DNA of 64,000 bases from Gemmatimonadota bacterium (GCA_016714015.1 JADJNZ010000009.1:56607-120606), one strand, 5' to 3'. Shown: positions 53,303 to 61,110, counted from the stretch's first letter. The notes: a model not told the origin generated them from the letters alone. Translations and numbers: made by a program.

Positions 53303-53572
53303 ATGGAGCTCGTGATCCTCCCACAGGGCCTGTTCCTCTTCTACGGTGCCCTCGTCCTCAGCTGCGGCGTCGGACTCGGCGCTGTGCTCGGTCGAAATCT
53401 GCTCCGCCGTCGGCACGCTCCGATTCCTGAGCCGCCAGACCTCCTCCAGCAGCGCGTCGCGCTCCTCGAGCAAGAACTCGACGCGACGGTCGCACAGTTG
53501 GCGCGGCTCACCGAGGAACGCGAGTTCATGCGCGAGTTGGAACGGCCGCGCCCGAAAGGCGTCGCGGCATAA
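53303..53572 (+). CDS. Cassette 26: TM plus coiled-coil protein, 89 aa
   Basis: One TM helix (residues ~8–28, GLFLFYGALVLSCGVGLGAV), a basic loop (RRRHAPIPEPPDL), then a ~40-residue coiled coil (LLQQRVALLEQELDATVAQL). AAGGAAA lies 8 bp before ATG 53303. The topology resembles small phage- or division-associated membrane proteins, but no family is assignable. Confidence 0.65.
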   Translation: MELVILPQGLFLFYGALVLSCGVGLGAVLGRNLLRRRHAPIPEPPDLLQQRVALLEQELDATVAQLARLTEEREFMRELERPRPKGVAA

Positions 53573-53700
53573 CGACGCTTGCTGCTGATGGTCGCGATGC
53601 GGATGGGTTTGGCGGGGCCTCCGTGATGACCTGGGTTGGTTGCGGAGGCCCCGCCAAACCCTTTTTATATGAGCGTCCACAGCAGAAGCAAACGTTAGGC
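53567..53700 (+). repeat. attC26 (class E, divergent)
   Basis: R'' GCATAAC at 53567–53573, R' GTTAGGC at 53694–53700. The stem arms (gggtttggcggggcc / ggccccgccaaaccc) and the cagcagaagc repeat differ from all other sites, while pairing is preserved. Confidence 0.88.
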
Positions 53701-53721
53701 GCACGGAACTGAGGTCTGCCT

Positions 53722-54177
53722 GTGTCGATATCGATACACGTCGCGTTGCAGGCCGAGCTGCGTCGAATCGGCGACACGTCGTCCCTGACAGCGATGGGCT
53801 CAAGCGGGCGCCTGGGCAAAGCTCCGACCGCAGCGCAGATTCTCGTTCGTCTTCAGGAACTGCCGGCCGGAGCGGACGCTGCGGCACTCGTTGCGGCTGT
53901 CTATCAACCGAGTGATACCGAGGTCTCGGATGTTCGCGCCGCCTTGCGGCGTACGTTCGAGCGCTGCGAGTTGAGTGTCGAAGAGCGCGTGCTGGTCGAG
54001 ATCGACCGCATCGCCCCGCGCCTGCCCGAAGGAGTCGGAGTGAGCTTCCCAAGCGGCCCCCGCTTGGCAGCGATTTTGGAGATGTTACGAACATTACCGA
54101 GTGGTGCAGGCGCGGAGGTTCTCGGCGCCGCCCTCGCCGCTGATCTCGATCCGCCGGCGCCTAACGATGGTTGGTGA
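53722..54177 (+). CDS. Cassette 27: hypothetical protein, 151 aa
   Basis: An α-helical soluble protein with repeating helices (TAAQILVRLQELPAGADAAA; LAAILEMLRTLPSGAGAEVL) suggesting a small internal duplication of a helical hairpin. GTG start. The frame ends at a TGA inside attC27, so its C-terminus (PPAPNDGW) is partly site-encoded. Family unknown. Confidence 0.58.
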   Translation: MSISIHVALQAELRRIGDTSSLTAMGSSGRLGKAPTAAQILVRLQELPAGADAAALVAAVYQPSDTEVSDVRAALRRTFERCELSVEERVLVEIDRIAPRLPEGVGVSFPSGPRLAAILEMLRTLPSGAGAEVLGAALAADLDPPAPNDGW

Positions 54178-54291
54178 CCGATGGCCGGCTAGGGTAGCGG
54201 GTTGGCGGCCACGCCTTATTGTGAAGGACGGGTCGGCGTGGCCGCCAACCCGCATCTATTTGATCGGCCACGGCACAACCTGACGTTAGAC
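54159..54291 (+). repeat. attC27 (class A)
   Basis: R'' GCCTAAC at 54159–54165, R' GTTAGAC at 54285–54291. Confidence 0.93.
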
Positions 54292-54316
54292 CGACGACTG
54301 AGGATTTGCGGCCCCT

Positions 54317-54709
54317 ATGTTTCAACAGCGACGCTTTCTCCTCCTGTTGACCTTCGTGGGATGTGTGAGCATCCCCAAGCGTGATGTGGCTCCCCCGGAG
54401 GAGGCCTTCGCCGAAGCCGCGCGGCTTCACCTCACGCACCTGCCAGCGTATCGATCGCTCGACGCGACGTTGCAGCCCGCTGCCGCCGCGACGATGCGAG
54501 ATCTGCGTCGTCGGAACCAGCGCCCGGTGGAGTGGTTCGTGGACCTGGGACTCAGCGAGGACAGCCTACAGGTGGACGTGAACTTGTGGCACATGTCCGG
54601 ACTTCGCGCGGACACTCGCTTCATCCTAGGAAATCCGAGTGGCAGAGACCATAGCCTGCGGTACGATCGGCGCAGCGGCAAGGTCGCGATGATCGGGCTC
54701 TGGCAGTAA
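54317..54709 (+). CDS. Cassette 28: lipoprotein, 130 aa
   Basis: The signal MFQQRRFLLLLTFVGCVSIP has lipobox FVGC. The mature domain (EWFVDLGLSEDSLQVDVNLW, DTRFILGNPSGRDHSLRYD) is short and β-rich, with no recognised family. Confidence 0.62.
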   Translation: MFQQRRFLLLLTFVGCVSIPKRDVAPPEEAFAEAARLHLTHLPAYRSLDATLQPAAAATMRDLRRRNQRPVEWFVDLGLSEDSLQVDVNLWHMSGLRADTRFILGNPSGRDHSLRYDRRSGKVAMIGLWQ

Positions 54710-54720
54710 GCGGCCGCGCG

Positions 54721-54854
54721 GTCTAACGGCAGTTGGTGACCGACGGCCGTCTAGGGGAGCAGGTGGGCGGCCGCGCCTTGTCGTACCTTTCGGTACGGCG
54801 CGGCCGCCCACCTGCATTTTAATAAAGCGGCCGCGGCACAACTTGACGTTAGGC
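54721..54854 (+). repeat. attC28 (class C)
   Basis: R'' GTCTAAC at 54721–54727, R' GTTAGGC at 54848–54854. Confidence 0.93.
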
Positions 54855-54860
54855 GGACAC

Positions 54861-55388
54861 GTGCGCGTTCGTGGATTCTTGACTCTCGCGCTCTTGAGCG
54901 CCTGCACCGGAGCCTCAGGCGGGGAGCGAAACGCTCCGCCGCCGCGACTCGCCCGCGCAAGCCTTCGCGCGGAAGTCCTTGGCTGCTTCGAGCTGCGGGA
55001 AGTCAACGGCAGTCCGCTCGACTCGGCGCGAGCGTTCACCGCCGCTGCCGTACTCCGCCTGCGGCCCGACACGGTACCCGACAATCCGAGCGCGCTGATG
55101 GGGTACCATCCGCGGCGGTCAGTTTCGCTGCTGTCGCCTCGATTCAATCCTGAGTGGGATGAGAAGGCGACGGCCTGGGGATGGACCGTATGGATGGCGG
55201 ACTCCCTGACAGACTCCGTCCGCATCGACTTCAGCACTGGCTTCAGTGGTACGATGGTCGTGCTTGACCACCCGCCGGGGATGCAGACCGAACTTGATGG
55301 ACGGATCGAGGAGCGTTGGGATGCAGGTCCCAGCCCTACGAGTCAGCGCCGTGTTCGCGCGGTCCGCCGAGATTGCCCGGTCCCGTGA
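54861..55388 (+). CDS. Cassette 29: lipoprotein, 175 aa
   Basis: GTG start, signal VRVRGFLTLALLSACTGA with lipobox LSAC. The mature domain reads like a lipocalin-type sheet (VLGCFELREVNGSPL, WMADSLTDSVRIDFSTGFSG). The Cys in LGCFEL could pair with RRDCPVP at the C-terminus. Family unknown. Confidence 0.63.
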   Translation: MRVRGFLTLALLSACTGASGGERNAPPPRLARASLRAEVLGCFELREVNGSPLDSARAFTAAAVLRLRPDTVPDNPSALMGYHPRRSVSLLSPRFNPEWDEKATAWGWTVWMADSLTDSVRIDFSTGFSGTMVVLDHPPGMQTELDGRIEERWDAGPSPTSQRRVRAVRRDCPVP

Positions 55389-55396
55389 AGGGTGCC

Positions 55397-55529
55397 GCCT
55401 AACGACAGTTGGTGCTGATGGCCGGCTAGGGTAGCGGGTTGGCGGCCCCGGCCTCATCGTACCTCAGGGTCGGCCGTGGCCGCCAACCCGCATTTATTGA
55501 ATCGGCCACAGCACAACTCGACGTTAGCC
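55397..55529 (+). repeat. attC29 (class A)
   Basis: R'' GCCTAAC at 55397–55403, R' GTTAGCC at 55523–55529. Confidence 0.93.
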
Positions 55530-55560
55530 TGACGAGACAGAGGTCGGTCTCACTCCTAGA

Positions 55561-55893
55561 ATGTCGATCTCACCCGAATCCGCCGTTGCATACGGAACGA
55601 GGACCGTGAACTATCCGGTCGTCGGAACCATGATCGCCCTTGGCGTTGGAGGCGTGGTATGGGCGGCACTCTCGTGGTCTCGACTGCCGCTCGCTATCTC
55701 CGTCTTCGCGCCGCTGCTAGCCTGGCCGGTTTGGTCCTGGCGCATCGCACGTTGGCGCGACTGGGTAGTCGACCACGGTCTTGAGCCGGATGACGTTCAC
55801 GAGTTGGCCGTCCGAGCCGGGCTGCTCTGGCCGCGTGGGTCGGCGCTTGAGCGCACGGAGATGCGTCGCCGAAGTGGCCAGCGCGGGTGGTGA
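55561..55893 (+). CDS. Cassette 30: membrane protein, 110 aa
   Basis: Two TM helices (residues ~20–38, VGTMIALGVGGVVWAAL; ~43–60, LAISVFAPLLAWPVWSW) are followed by a soluble basic tail (WRDWVVDHGLEPDDVHEL). Family unknown. Confidence 0.62.
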   Translation: MSISPESAVAYGTRTVNYPVVGTMIALGVGGVVWAALSWSRLPLAISVFAPLLAWPVWSWRIARWRDWVVDHGLEPDDVHELAVRAGLLWPRGSALERTEMRRRSGQRGW

Positions 55894-55905
55894 CGCGGCG
55901 CCGCA

Positions 55906-56041
55906 GGCTAACGGCGGTTGGTGACCGATGGCCGTGGGTAGGGTAGCGGGTTGGCGGCCGCGCTTTTTCGTTCCTGAAGGACCGGCGCGGCCGCCAACCC
56001 GCATTTTGTTTGAACGGCCACGGCACAACCTGACGTTATGC
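55906..56041 (+). repeat. attC30 (class A)
   Basis: R'' GGCTAAC at 55906–55912, R' GTTATGC at 56035–56041. Confidence 0.93.
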
Positions 56042-56538
56042 CGACCTCCCAGGCCGTAGGTGCCGACAAGATGGATCCTTCATTCATTCCAACCGATAGC
56101 CTCTACAAGTTCGTCTCGATGAGCGGCGTAGTGCTCGTGTGCGTCTCGCTATGGGCGGTGCTGAAGCTCCGTGCAATCGTCTGGGCTCGACTATTCGACG
56201 CGGAGCGGAAGCTCGGCGTCGTCGACGTAGAGCTCTCGTTCTTGAGGCCGAAGAAGGGCTCAGCGGCAGCCGAAGTCTCTGTCGCCCCGGCCCCTTCGGT
56301 GCCACGCGAGGAGGTTAAGCGCGTCCTTCTGCTGCACGAGGAGAACCGTGTCCTGCATCGCGAGATTCGGCACCAGGTTCGCGAGTTGATCGTCCTTTCG
56401 GTAATCGCGTTGTTCACGACGGGCACCGGATTCGGAATGGCGTACTGGGGCTTCACCAATTGGTACTCCAAGATCCAGGTTCACAGCGACAAGCTGCTCG
56501 CGGCCGATTCGCTCCCCGGCGTCGAACAGAAGCCATAG
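56038..56538 (+). CDS. Cassette 31: membrane protein, 166 aa
   Basis: The ATG is in the GTTATGC core; an internal ATG (MDPSFIPTDS) is an alternative. TM1 is ~residues 28–47 (SGVVLVCVSLWAVLKL). A cytoplasmic stretch with a short coiled coil (VKRVLLLHEENRVLHREIRH) leads to TM2 (~118–140). The tail faces the first side again. Family unknown. Confidence 0.62.
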   Translation: MPTSQAVGADKMDPSFIPTDSLYKFVSMSGVVLVCVSLWAVLKLRAIVWARLFDAERKLGVVDVELSFLRPKKGSAAAEVSVAPAPSVPREEVKRVLLLHEENRVLHREIRHQVRELIVLSVIALFTTGTGFGMAYWGFTNWYSKIQVHSDKLLAADSLPGVEQKP

Positions 56539-56548
56539 TGTCCGGGCG

Positions 56549-56682
56549 GCATAACGGCAGTTGGTGACCGACGGCCGTCTAGGGGAGCAGGTGGTCGGCC
56601 GCGCCTTGTCGTACCTTTCGGTACGGCGCGGCCGCCCACCTGCATCTTATGGAAGCGGCCGCGGCACAACTTGACGTTAGGC
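56549..56682 (+). repeat. attC31 (class C)
   Basis: R'' GCATAAC at 56549–56555, R' GTTAGGC at 56676–56682. The left arm has gtggtcggcc, one mismatch against the right arm. Confidence 0.92.
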
Positions 56683-56707
56683 GGACGAGCCAGCATTGAG
56701 GGAGGGC

Positions 56708-57085
56708 ATGGCGAACGACTCTGTATTGATTGATCATGCCAAGATCACCGACGGCTTCGGTCAGCTCGTGGGCTTCGTCGCGTATCTGGCCTTTGAGTCG
56801 TTCTGTGGAATCTGCGACGATCCCATCGAAGTGTCAGCGGCAGAGCAGAAGTTCCTACTAGAAGTCAAGCAGGTGCCCGTAAAGATGCTGCTGCGCGGAG
56901 CGACGTTCTGCGCTCGCTGCCGAACGCGTCGCGCGAAGATCAACCAGTTGGCACAAGGCGAGCGCTGGCGCACGATCGAGGGGGCAGGCGAGGAGTTGGA
57001 GCGTCTCCGTGCGGAGGAGAGTGCCCTGATGCTGGAGTCGCGGAATCGATCACCCGGAACGAAGTGGCCGTATCGCGCCGCCTAA
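56708..57085 (+). CDS. Cassette 32: zinc-ribbon-like protein, 125 aa
   Basis: CGICDDPIEV and FCARCRTRRAKI supply two CxxC pairs about 40 residues apart, suggesting one structural zinc. The rest is helical (EELERLRAEESALMLES). GGGAGGG directly precedes ATG 56708, so I prefer it to the upstream in-frame TTG. The TAA is in attC32. A nucleic-acid- or protein-binding role is inference. Confidence 0.63.
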   Translation: MANDSVLIDHAKITDGFGQLVGFVAYLAFESFCGICDDPIEVSAAEQKFLLEVKQVPVKMLLRGATFCARCRTRRAKINQLAQGERWRTIEGAGEELERLRAEESALMLESRNRSPGTKWPYRAA

Positions 57086-57213
57086 CGACGGTTGGTGACC
57101 GATGGCCGGCTAGGGTAGCGGGTGGGCGGCCCCGCCCTCATCGTACTCCAGGGTCGGGCGTGGCCGCTCACCCGCAATTGTTTGAACGGCCACGGCACAA
57201 CCAAACGTTAGGG
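57080..57213 (+). repeat. attC32 (class A)
   Basis: R'' GCCTAAC at 57080–57086, R' GTTAGGG at 57207–57213. Confidence 0.93.
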
Positions 57214-57249
57214 CGACCTGAATCAGATGCTTCCCTCTCCGGAGTCGTG

Positions 57250-57510
57250 ATGAACAAGTTCTTGCGCGCCGTGAAGGCAGGTATCGGCGCGGCGGCCGGA
57301 TCGAGCGGACCTCGCCGCTACCAGGTCGCTGGGCGCGCGTTGAAGTGCCCGATGTGCGGCCACGATCACTTCGCGCGCGGCGAAGCGCAGTTGCACTCCA
57401 TGGGAATGACGTTCGTCGGACTCGAGTGGGCGCAGAAGGAGGCGACCACTCTGGCGTGCGCGCAGTGTAGCCGCGTCGAGTGGTTCCTTGATGCGCCCGA
57501 CGAGGCATAG
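57250..57510 (+). CDS. Cassette 33: zinc-ribbon protein, 86 aa
   Basis: LKCPMCGHDHFARGEAQLH and LACAQCSRVEWFL give two CxxC knuckles about 35 residues apart, a classic zinc-ribbon. The N-terminus is basic and helical (MNKFLRAVKAGIGAAAG). Similar small ribbons of the YkvR/DUF-type are widespread without known function. CCGGAG lies ~8 bp before ATG 57250. Confidence 0.68.
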   Translation: MNKFLRAVKAGIGAAAGSSGPRRYQVAGRALKCPMCGHDHFARGEAQLHSMGMTFVGLEWAQKEATTLACAQCSRVEWFLDAPDEA

Positions 57511-57520
57511 CGCGCCGGCG

Positions 57521-57654
57521 CCCTAACGGCGGTTGGTGACCGATGGCCGGCTAGGGTAGCGGGTGGGCGGCCCCGCCCTCATCGTACCTCAGGGTCGGGC
57601 GTGGCCGCCCACCCGCAATTACTGGATCGGCCACGGCACAACCTGACGTTAGGC
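57521..57654 (+). repeat. attC33 (class A)
   Basis: R'' CCCTAAC at 57521–57527, R' GTTAGGC at 57648–57654. Confidence 0.93.
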
Positions 57655-57656
57655 CG

Positions 57657-58265
57657 ATGCACTCTACTTGGGAGTCTATGAGAGTCCCTCGCCTCGCACT
57701 GTTGTGTGCGGCGCTGGCCCCGTTTTCGACGCCAACCGCAGGGGCGCAGGCGCCTCAGGCGCAGCTCCCGGGCACATATGAGTTCTGGATCTGTCGCGGA
57801 AGCTGTCGGTCCTCGACGGATAGCGCGGTCTTCGCGCGCGGCGTGCTGGTGCTCTTCGAAGCGACCATTCCGGCGGAGTCGCTCTCTGTCTTGCCCCGAA
57901 ACATCGAATGGGCGTTGCGGTCCAATGCGTGCTTCGTGTTTCTCGAGCAGCGACGCACGCACGCGCAGTCCTTTGCAGGCATCACGGTCAGTGGGCTCAC
58001 GAACTGGGAGGTGGATTCTGCCTCCCTCCTCAGTCTGCTCCTGTATCGCTCTCCAGATGCTTGGTACAGCGTCCGGTTGGCGCCGCGACAGACGGGATGG
58101 CACGGAGGAGGCCACTCCCGCGGATTCGGTGAGACTCCAGAGGACGTGGACGATTCCGTGGGTGTACGTCGGGCTTCGGCTCCCGAGTTGTCCCACTGTC
58201 GTAGAGCGCCCGGACCGCGCCGTGCCTTTGGTCCGCTGCCACCACGGCCTAACGGCAGTTGGTGA
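57657..58265 (+). CDS. Cassette 34: secreted protein, about 202 aa, C-terminus doubtful
   Basis: The signal peptide runs to about TAGAQ (residue 30); ATG 57678 (MRVPRLALL) is an alternative start. Mature sequence has FWICRGSCRSS and RSNACFVF. After WYSVRLAPRQTGW the frame turns Gly/His/Arg-rich and stops in attC34. A neighbouring frame gives the more protein-like TEEATPADSVRLQ…WTIPWVYVGLRLPSC, so a 1-base slip near 58098 is possible. Confidence 0.52.
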   Translation: MHSTWESMRVPRLALLCAALAPFSTPTAGAQAPQAQLPGTYEFWICRGSCRSSTDSAVFARGVLVLFEATIPAESLSVLPRNIEWALRSNACFVFLEQRRTHAQSFAGITVSGLTNWEVDSASLLSLLLYRSPDAWYSVRLAPRQTGWHGGGHSRGFGETPEDVDDSVGVRRASAPELSHCRRAPGPRRAFGPLPPRPNGSW

Positions 58266-58380
58266 CCGACGGCCGTCTAGGGTAGCAGGTGGGCGGCCGC
58301 GCCCTGTCGTACCTTTCGGTACGGCGCGGCCGCCCACCTGCATCTTATGGAAGCGGCCGCGGCACAACTAGACGTTAGCC
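58247..58380 (+). repeat. attC34 (class C)
   Basis: R'' GCCTAAC at 58247–58253, R' GTTAGCC at 58374–58380. Confidence 0.93.
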
Positions 58381-58398
58381 AGACGAGAGGAGACTCGA

Positions 58399-58716
58399 TT
58401 GCGCGTTGAGCTTTCGGAACTCACAGAGCCTTCGTTTAGGCTATGCGATGCGTTCCTCGAGGGTTTCAGCTGGCTCAATGACGGGCACGACGTGAGGCTC
58501 GATCTAACGAACGGGTTCCAGCAGGCGGTTCAGATCACATGCAGGTGGGTGACGAACCTTCAGATTGAGCTGAAGCCCAACCCTAAGCCCTTCTCGTGGG
58601 AGTGTTCAGCGGAGAAAGTTGGGGTCCGATGGCACTTGCTCCTCGATTTCGCGAGCACAGGCTCAATACAGCTGGAGTGTGAATCCGCGATCTTGGAGTC
58701 GGCGACTGGCGACTGA
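58399..58716 (+). CDS. Cassette 35: hypothetical protein, 105 aa
   Basis: TTG start with GAGAGGAG upstream. A compact β-rich soluble domain (VRLDLTNGFQQAVQITCRWV, WHLLLDFASTGSIQLE) with acidic N-terminus. It resembles small immunity- or DUF-type proteins only in size; no family can be named. Confidence 0.57.
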   Translation: MRVELSELTEPSFRLCDAFLEGFSWLNDGHDVRLDLTNGFQQAVQITCRWVTNLQIELKPNPKPFSWECSAEKVGVRWHLLLDFASTGSIQLECESAILESATGD

Positions 58717-58735
58717 TCGAGTCGGGCTCGCCGCG

Positions 58736-58870
58736 GGCTAACGGCAGTTGGTGACCGACGGCCGCGTTAGGGAAGCAGGTGGGCGGCCGTGCTCATTTGT
58801 ACCTTCCGGTATCGCACGGCCGCCCACCTGCATTTTATGGAAGCGGCCGCGGCACAACTTGACGTTAGGG
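58736..58870 (+). repeat. attC35 (class C)
   Basis: R'' GGCTAAC at 58736–58742, R' GTTAGGG at 58864–58870. Confidence 0.93.
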
Positions 58871-58906
58871 CGACGACACTAGCGCCGTCTCACTCGGAGC
58901 AGAATC

Positions 58907-59146
58907 ATGGGTGCGCTCTTTCCACTCGCCTTCCTAGTAGCCATCGGCGCCCTCGTGACTCTTGGCGTCGGCTTGAGCGTCTACCAGAAGCGCGCTACGC
59001 AGCGACTGACCGACGAACGGGACGATGATCGCCTGGCTATGCTGGAAGCTCGGTTAGAGGCGCTCGAGAGCCGTGCCGATTCGACGGATCGCGCTCTCGA
59101 AAGGGGGGCGAAGCCCCGCGAGCTTCAGTCCGGGGACTCAGCATGA
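58907..59146 (+). CDS. Cassette 36: TM plus coiled-coil protein, 79 aa
   Basis: One TM helix (residues ~4–25, LFPLAFLVAIGALVTLGVGL) is followed by a charged coiled coil (LAMLEARLEALESRADSTD). Same topology as cassette 26, with no obvious sequence identity. About 88 bp without an ORF lie between its stop and attC36. Confidence 0.62.
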   Translation: MGALFPLAFLVAIGALVTLGVGLSVYQKRATQRLTDERDDDRLAMLEARLEALESRADSTDRALERGAKPRELQSGDSA

Positions 59147-59234
59147 GTCGGTCCAGCTCATTGCGAGTCCCGCTGGCGTTCCGCGAGTTGAGATCCGGAT
59201 CAGAAGGGGCGTGACCGAACTTCCGCGCGGCGCG

Positions 59235-59368
59235 CCCTAACGGCAGTTGGTGCAGACGGCCGCGTCAGTGAAGCAGGTGGGCGGCCGTGCTCTTTCGTAC
59301 CTTTCGGTATCGCACGGCCGCCCACCTGCATCTTATGAAAGCGGCCGCAGCACAACTTGACGTTAGCC
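59235..59368 (+). repeat. attC36 (class C)
   Basis: R'' CCCTAAC at 59235–59241, R' GTTAGCC at 59362–59368. Confidence 0.93.
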
Positions 59369-59379
59369 TGACACGCGCG

Positions 59380-59898
59380 ATGCGACTGGCACTGCTGCTC
59401 CTGACAACGGTCCTGGTTTCGTGTGCGCGCTCCGAAGCTCCGCGTGCCGAATCCGCGCGGATCGACGCCGCGGTCGCGTCGATCAGCGCGATGGACGATT
59501 CGAGTTGCGCGTTTGACCGGGCGCTCCGCCACATCGTGGGCGACTCGCTGGTCCGCGAGTTCGTTCGGCGTGCCGCGACTGGATCCTTCGATCGAACCGA
59601 GGAGTGGTTACCTACCGCCGTCGATTGTATCGGCCACGAACCCGGATACGATACGTTCCTCGTCCTCGATTCCACTCGCGTCTCGCAGTTGCCCGCCGGT
59701 TCCGACACCTTGCGCTACGCTCTCAGCTCGCGACTCAGAGGTCGGCTGGTCGGCGGTCAGTTCGAACCCGACAGCGTCGCTCGAGTCGACACGATCGTTG
59801 CTTATCGCACGATGGCCGGATGGCGCATTGCTAGCCCCGCCTTCTGGAATTGGATGTCACCCGAGGCTGCCCGACTGAAGGGTTGGCGCGTGAGATAG
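59380..59898 (+). CDS. Cassette 37: lipoprotein, 172 aa
   Basis: The signal MRLALLLLTTVLVSCARSE has lipobox LVSC. The mature domain (SFDRTEEWLPTAVDCIGHE, VDTIVAYRTMAGWRIASPAF) could be an NTF2-like cone, since the final strand pattern resembles SnoaL-type proteins. That is a weak resemblance; no catalytic residues are identified. Confidence 0.6.
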   Translation: MRLALLLLTTVLVSCARSEAPRAESARIDAAVASISAMDDSSCAFDRALRHIVGDSLVREFVRRAATGSFDRTEEWLPTAVDCIGHEPGYDTFLVLDSTRVSQLPAGSDTLRYALSSRLRGRLVGGQFEPDSVARVDTIVAYRTMAGWRIASPAFWNWMSPEAARLKGWRVR

Positions 59899-59918
59899 GC
59901 AGCGGGGGCCGGGGTGCA

Positions 59919-60052
59919 GGCTAACGGCGGTTGGTGCAGATGGCCGTGCTAGGGTAGCGGGGCGGCGGCCCCGCCTTATCGTACTACTTGGGTCGGCGTG
60001 GCCGCCGCCCCGCAAATTGTTGGAACGGCCACGGCACAACCTGACGTTATGT
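59919..60052 (+). repeat. attC37 (class A, gcggggcggcggcc arms)
   Basis: R'' GGCTAAC at 59919–59925, R' GTTATGT at 60046–60052. Confidence 0.93.
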
Positions 60053-60103
60053 GGACGCGAGCGCGGGATGGCTCTACGACCGCTCGCCCCCTAGATTCCG
60101 TTC

Positions 60104-60298
60104 ATGCGTCTCTCCTTCGAGCTCACCGAGGCCCAGCAGGGCCAGCTCAACGCCATCGCCCAGCGGCTGAACGTGCCGGTGGACGCACTGGCGGCTGCCG
60201 CGTTGCGTGACCTGCTCGACCGTCGCGAGGCCGCCTACGAGACCGCGGCCCGCCATGTCGTCGAGAAGAACGCCGAACTCTACCGAAAGCTCGCGTAG
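60104..60298 (+). CDS. Cassette 38: antitoxin of a Doc-type toxin–antitoxin pair, 64 aa
   Basis: MRLSFELTEAQQGQLNAIAQ starts a ribbon–helix–helix-like DNA-binding region, followed by LNVPVDALAAAALRDLLDRR and a helical tail (AARHVVEKNAELYRKLA) that would neutralise the toxin. It is 15 bp upstream of the Doc-like gene. Such antitoxins bind their own promoter; a promoter inside this cassette is expected between 60053 and 60103 but not identified. Confidence 0.75.
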   Translation: MRLSFELTEAQQGQLNAIAQRLNVPVDALAAAALRDLLDRREAAYETAARHVVEKNAELYRKLA

Positions 60299-60313
60299 CG
60301 GGCGCCCGTTCGC

Positions 60314-60712
60314 GTGGCGACCCGGTTCCTTTCGCTCGCAGAAGTCCTCGATCTCTACAGCCGCGTGTTGGTCGCCGGCGGGGGCGCGTCTGCTATTCGC
60401 GATCTCGGCGCGCTGGAGTCCGCGCTCGCGCAGCCACGTGCGACGTTTGCCGACGAGGATCTCTATCCGTCGCTCGCCGAGAAGGCGTCCGCCCTTGGCT
60501 TCTCGCTCATCCTCAATCACCCGTTCGTCGACGGCAACAAGCGCATCGGCCACGCGGCGGTTGAAGTCTTTCTGGTGCTGAACGGCTTCGAGCTGTCGGC
60601 AGGGATTGATGACGCCGAACGGGTCATCCTCGGCGTTGCGGCGGGGACAATCAGTCGGGACGAGTTCACGACGTGGATCCGAGAATCTCTCGTCGCATTC
60701 CCGGCACCGTAG
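60314..60712 (+). CDS. Cassette 38: Doc/Fic-family toxin, 132 aa
   Basis: The Fic-type motif HPFVDGNKRIGH (residues ~74–85) is of the Doc kind (GNKR rather than GNGR), so the expected activity is phosphorylation of EF-Tu rather than AMPylation. The N-terminus FLSLAEVLDLYSRVL and DLGALESALAQPRATF are typical of Doc toxins. The start is GTG 60314. The pair is one complete cassette and could stabilise the array. Confidence 0.86.
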   Translation: MATRFLSLAEVLDLYSRVLVAGGGASAIRDLGALESALAQPRATFADEDLYPSLAEKASALGFSLILNHPFVDGNKRIGHAAVEVFLVLNGFELSAGIDDAERVILGVAAGTISRDEFTTWIRESLVAFPAP

Positions 60713-60729
60713 CGGATCGGACGGGCGCC

Positions 60730-60863
60730 ACATAACGGCAGTTGGTGCAGACGGCCGCGCTGGGGTAGCGGTTGGGCGGCCGTGCTTTATCGTACCTGAC
60801 GGTACCGCACGGCCGCCCAACCGCATCTTATGGAAGCGGCCGCAGCACAACTTGACGTTAGCC
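60730..60863 (+). repeat. attC38 (class B)
   Basis: R'' ACATAAC at 60730–60736, R' GTTAGCC at 60857–60863. Confidence 0.93.
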
Positions 60864-60865
60864 GG

Positions 60866-61084
60866 ATGAGAAATGGATTCGAGCATCCCATGAACGCGAA
60901 TTCCGAGGCTCCTGGAACGGGAGCGATTCGGCGATGGGGCGGCATGTTCGCGACGGTGTTGTTTGCGGCGAGCCTGGTCGTGCACATCCGTGACGGATCA
61001 TCAGTGGGACACCTTATGTCCGCGGCTGGTATGACCGTCGTGTTCGGCGCGCTTACATGGCAGCAGTGGCGGCGGCCACGGTGA
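60866..61084 (+). CDS. Cassette 39: small membrane protein, 72 aa
   Basis: Two hydrophobic helices (residues ~27–44, GGMFATVLFAASLVVHI; ~52–66, LMSAAGMTVVFGAL) and a basic C-terminus (WQQWRRPR). ATG 60866 lies 3 bp after the core; ATG 60890 is an alternative. Family unknown. Confidence 0.58.
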   Translation: MRNGFEHPMNANSEAPGTGAIRRWGGMFATVLFAASLVVHIRDGSSVGHLMSAAGMTVVFGALTWQQWRRPR

Positions 61085-61110
61085 CGCCGCCTTGGATGTC
61101 GAGCGTCACC

